Origin: Pseudomonadota bacterium
GTDB lineage: Bacteria; Pseudomonadota; Alphaproteobacteria; Rhodospirillales; Casp-alpha2
Length of the DNA stretch: 14,590 nt
Assembly: GCA_027620395.1 (NCBI GenBank)
Contig: JAQBZY010000002.1
Location: forward strand, 1-14,590
Reading direction: 5' to 3'
The notes under the pieces were generated by a model. The model searched no databases. It was not told where the DNA came from and saw nothing but the letters and a program-made list of their open reading frames with translations. How positions within the stretch are numbered: position 1 is the stretch's first letter; each line of letters begins with the position of its first letter. A program made the position numbers and the translations under genes. This document shows positions 13,237-14,590 of the stretch, piece by piece.

Positions 13237-14590
13237 ATGACGCTTTTCGGTGCACTTACGTCCGGCGTTTCCGGTCTGACCGCCCAGTCGAGCGCCTTGG
13301 GCGCCATTTCCGACAACATCACCAACGTCAATACGGTCGGTTACAAGGGCGTCCAGGTCGATTTCCAAACCCTGGTCACGGTGCAGACGTCGTCGACGTT
13401 CTTCTCCGCCGGCGGCGTGCAATCCAGGCCGCGACAGGATACTGGCGTACAGGGCCTGTTGCAGTCCTCGACCTCGCAGACCGACTTGGCAATTTCCGGA
13501 AACGGCTTCTTCGTGGTCAACGAGGCGAACCGGCCGACGCTATCGAACGAGTATCTGTTTACCCGCGCCGGTTCGTTCTTCCAGGACAACGAGGGCTTCC
13601 TTCGCAATACGTCGGGATATTACCTGCAAGGCTGGCCGACGAACGCTTCCGGCACAGTCACACCGAACAACACCTCGCTTTCGGTCCCAAACCAGAACGT
13701 CATTTCGACCGACTTTTTGGCGACCGTGAACCTGAACCGCGTCGGTGGCACGGCGACGGCGACCTCGACCATCGCCATCGGCACCAACCTACCCTCGACC
13801 GATAGCCAAGGCGCCACGCACAAAACCGACGTGCAGTTCTTCGACACGCTCGGCAACGCCAACACCACGAGTTTTCTGTACACCAAGGGTAACCGCGACA
13901 ACCAATGGGACCTGCAGATGACGCCGCCGTCCGGCGCCAACGTGGTCAACCTTTTTGGCGATACCGCCGGCGCCAACATTTATGAAAGCCGCGGACAGCT
14001 CGAAATCACCGCCATTCCGGCCGGTGGCGCCGCGGTTGTGATCTCATCGTTAAATAGCTCCAACACGGCGACCAGCACCATTACCTACCAATTCGACACC
14101 AGCGCCGCGACGCCGGCCGACACCGCCACCATCAAGTATGTCGGCGTTTCGACATCGACGACAACGTCGCAATTCGTCTCGGCGCTGGTCGCTAAAATCA
14201 AGGCTTCGGACACCAACTTCGGAAACCTGCCGACCACCTACACCAACAATCGCGTTCAGGTCTCGCCGGGTTCGTCGACGACGATCTTTTTCACCAGCGA
14301 TAGTAGCGGCGCGTTTTCGGTCGATCCAGCCGGCCTTTTGACGACGACCGGCGCCCGGGCGTCGATCCAGGAAACCTCCTATACGGTCTCCGAGACTGCG
14401 GCTGCGTACCGCGACTCGCACCAATTCACTTTCGCGACCTCAATGACGTTCCAGCACGGCGACACCGTCACCATCAACGGCATCGGCTACGAAATCGTCT
14501 CGGCGGCCGGCACTGGCACGTCGACCGCCAACGACGTCGTGATGCCGAACGTGACATCGACCGGCTCGACGGCGGTGGCGGCAGCGGATA
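13237..14590 (+). CDS. flgE: Flagellar hook protein FlgE (3' end outside window)
   Basis: FlgE polymerises into the hook, the universal joint of the flagellum. The frame is open from ATG 13237 to the window end (451 complete codons), so the gene continues beyond. The N-terminus is typical: MTLFGALTSGVSGLTAQSSA, then LGAISDNITNVNTVGYKGVQ, and LAISGNGFFVV near 84-94. The visible middle is rich in Thr, Ser, Ala and Gly. By residue 451 the protein has still not reached the conserved C-terminal helix, so the complete protein is longer than the roughly 400 residues of a standard FlgE and probably carries inserted surface domains (from about residue 245 onward). Exported without a signal peptide. 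It is the last visible gene of the sigma54 operon beginning at flgI. Confidence 0.92.
   Translation, partial: MTLFGALTSGVSGLTAQSSALGAISDNITNVNTVGYKGVQVDFQTLVTVQTSSTFFSAGGVQSRPRQDTGVQGLLQSSTSQTDLAISGNGFFVVNEANRPTLSNEYLFTRAGSFFQDNEGFLRNTSGYYLQGWPTNASGTVTPNNTSLSVPNQNVISTDFLATVNLNRVGGTATATSTIAIGTNLPSTDSQGATHKTDVQFFDTLGNANTTSFLYTKGNRDNQWDLQMTPPSGANVVNLFGDTAGANIYESRGQLEITAIPAGGAAVVISSLNSSNTATSTITYQFDTSAATPADTATIKYVGVSTSTTTSQFVSALVAKIKASDTNFGNLPTTYTNNRVQVSPGSSTTIFFTSDSSGAFSVDPAGLLTTTGARASIQETSYTVSETAAAYRDSHQFTFATSMTFQHGDTVTINGIGYEIVSAAGTGTSTANDVVMPNVTSTGSTAVAAAD

Overview
The window reads as chromosomal DNA of an alphaproteobacterium, most likely of the Rhodospirillales type. It is GC-rich. It carries the alphaproteobacterial flagellar regulator FliX next to a one-cysteine DksA of the alphaproteobacterial kind, and its flagellar genes follow the order usual in this class. 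It holds part of a flagellar hook and basal-body cluster with an Fe(III) ABC transporter operon set inside it.

Layout. Positions 1-1820 hold the 3' part of flgA (P-ring chaperone), then flgH (L-ring lipoprotein) and a strong intrinsic terminator. Positions 1851-2860, on the minus strand, hold dksA and fliX, each with a recognisable sigma70-like promoter. Positions 3097-7050 hold fbpA-fbpB-fbpC (binding protein, fused double permease, ATPase), with a Fur-like box ahead of fbpA, an intercistronic hairpin after fbpA and a GTGA overlap between fbpB and fbpC. Positions 7172-8861 are a self-contained unit: a sigma54 promoter, one hook-type (FlgE/FlgF/FlgG family) gene and a terminator. From 8975 a second sigma54 promoter drives a tightly packed operon, flgI - flgJ (rod-binding only) - a FlgN/FliK fusion - flgD - flgE. 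The last gene runs off the window.

How it fits together. FlgA, FlgH and FlgI build the P and L rings. The short FlgJ helps rod assembly, FlgD caps the growing hook, FlgE is the hook subunit, and FliK measures the hook and switches export specificity. FliX couples assembly state to the sigma54 activator FlbD in relatives. Both sigma54 promoters here carry the same near-palindromic upstream element, centred exactly 102 bp before the -24 GG in each case, which is the strongest regulatory signal in the window.

Points that stand out: (1) the paired enhancer-like elements at identical spacing; (2) one reading frame joining an N-terminal FlgN-like helical domain to a C-terminal FliK domain through a linker of about 390 low-complexity residues; (3) flgI split by an apparent single-base frameshift between its signal peptide and its mature sequence; (4) an iron-uptake operon plus an extra hook-type gene lying between fliX and flgI, which are neighbours in Caulobacter. 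No RNA genes, CRISPR arrays or insertion sequences were seen.
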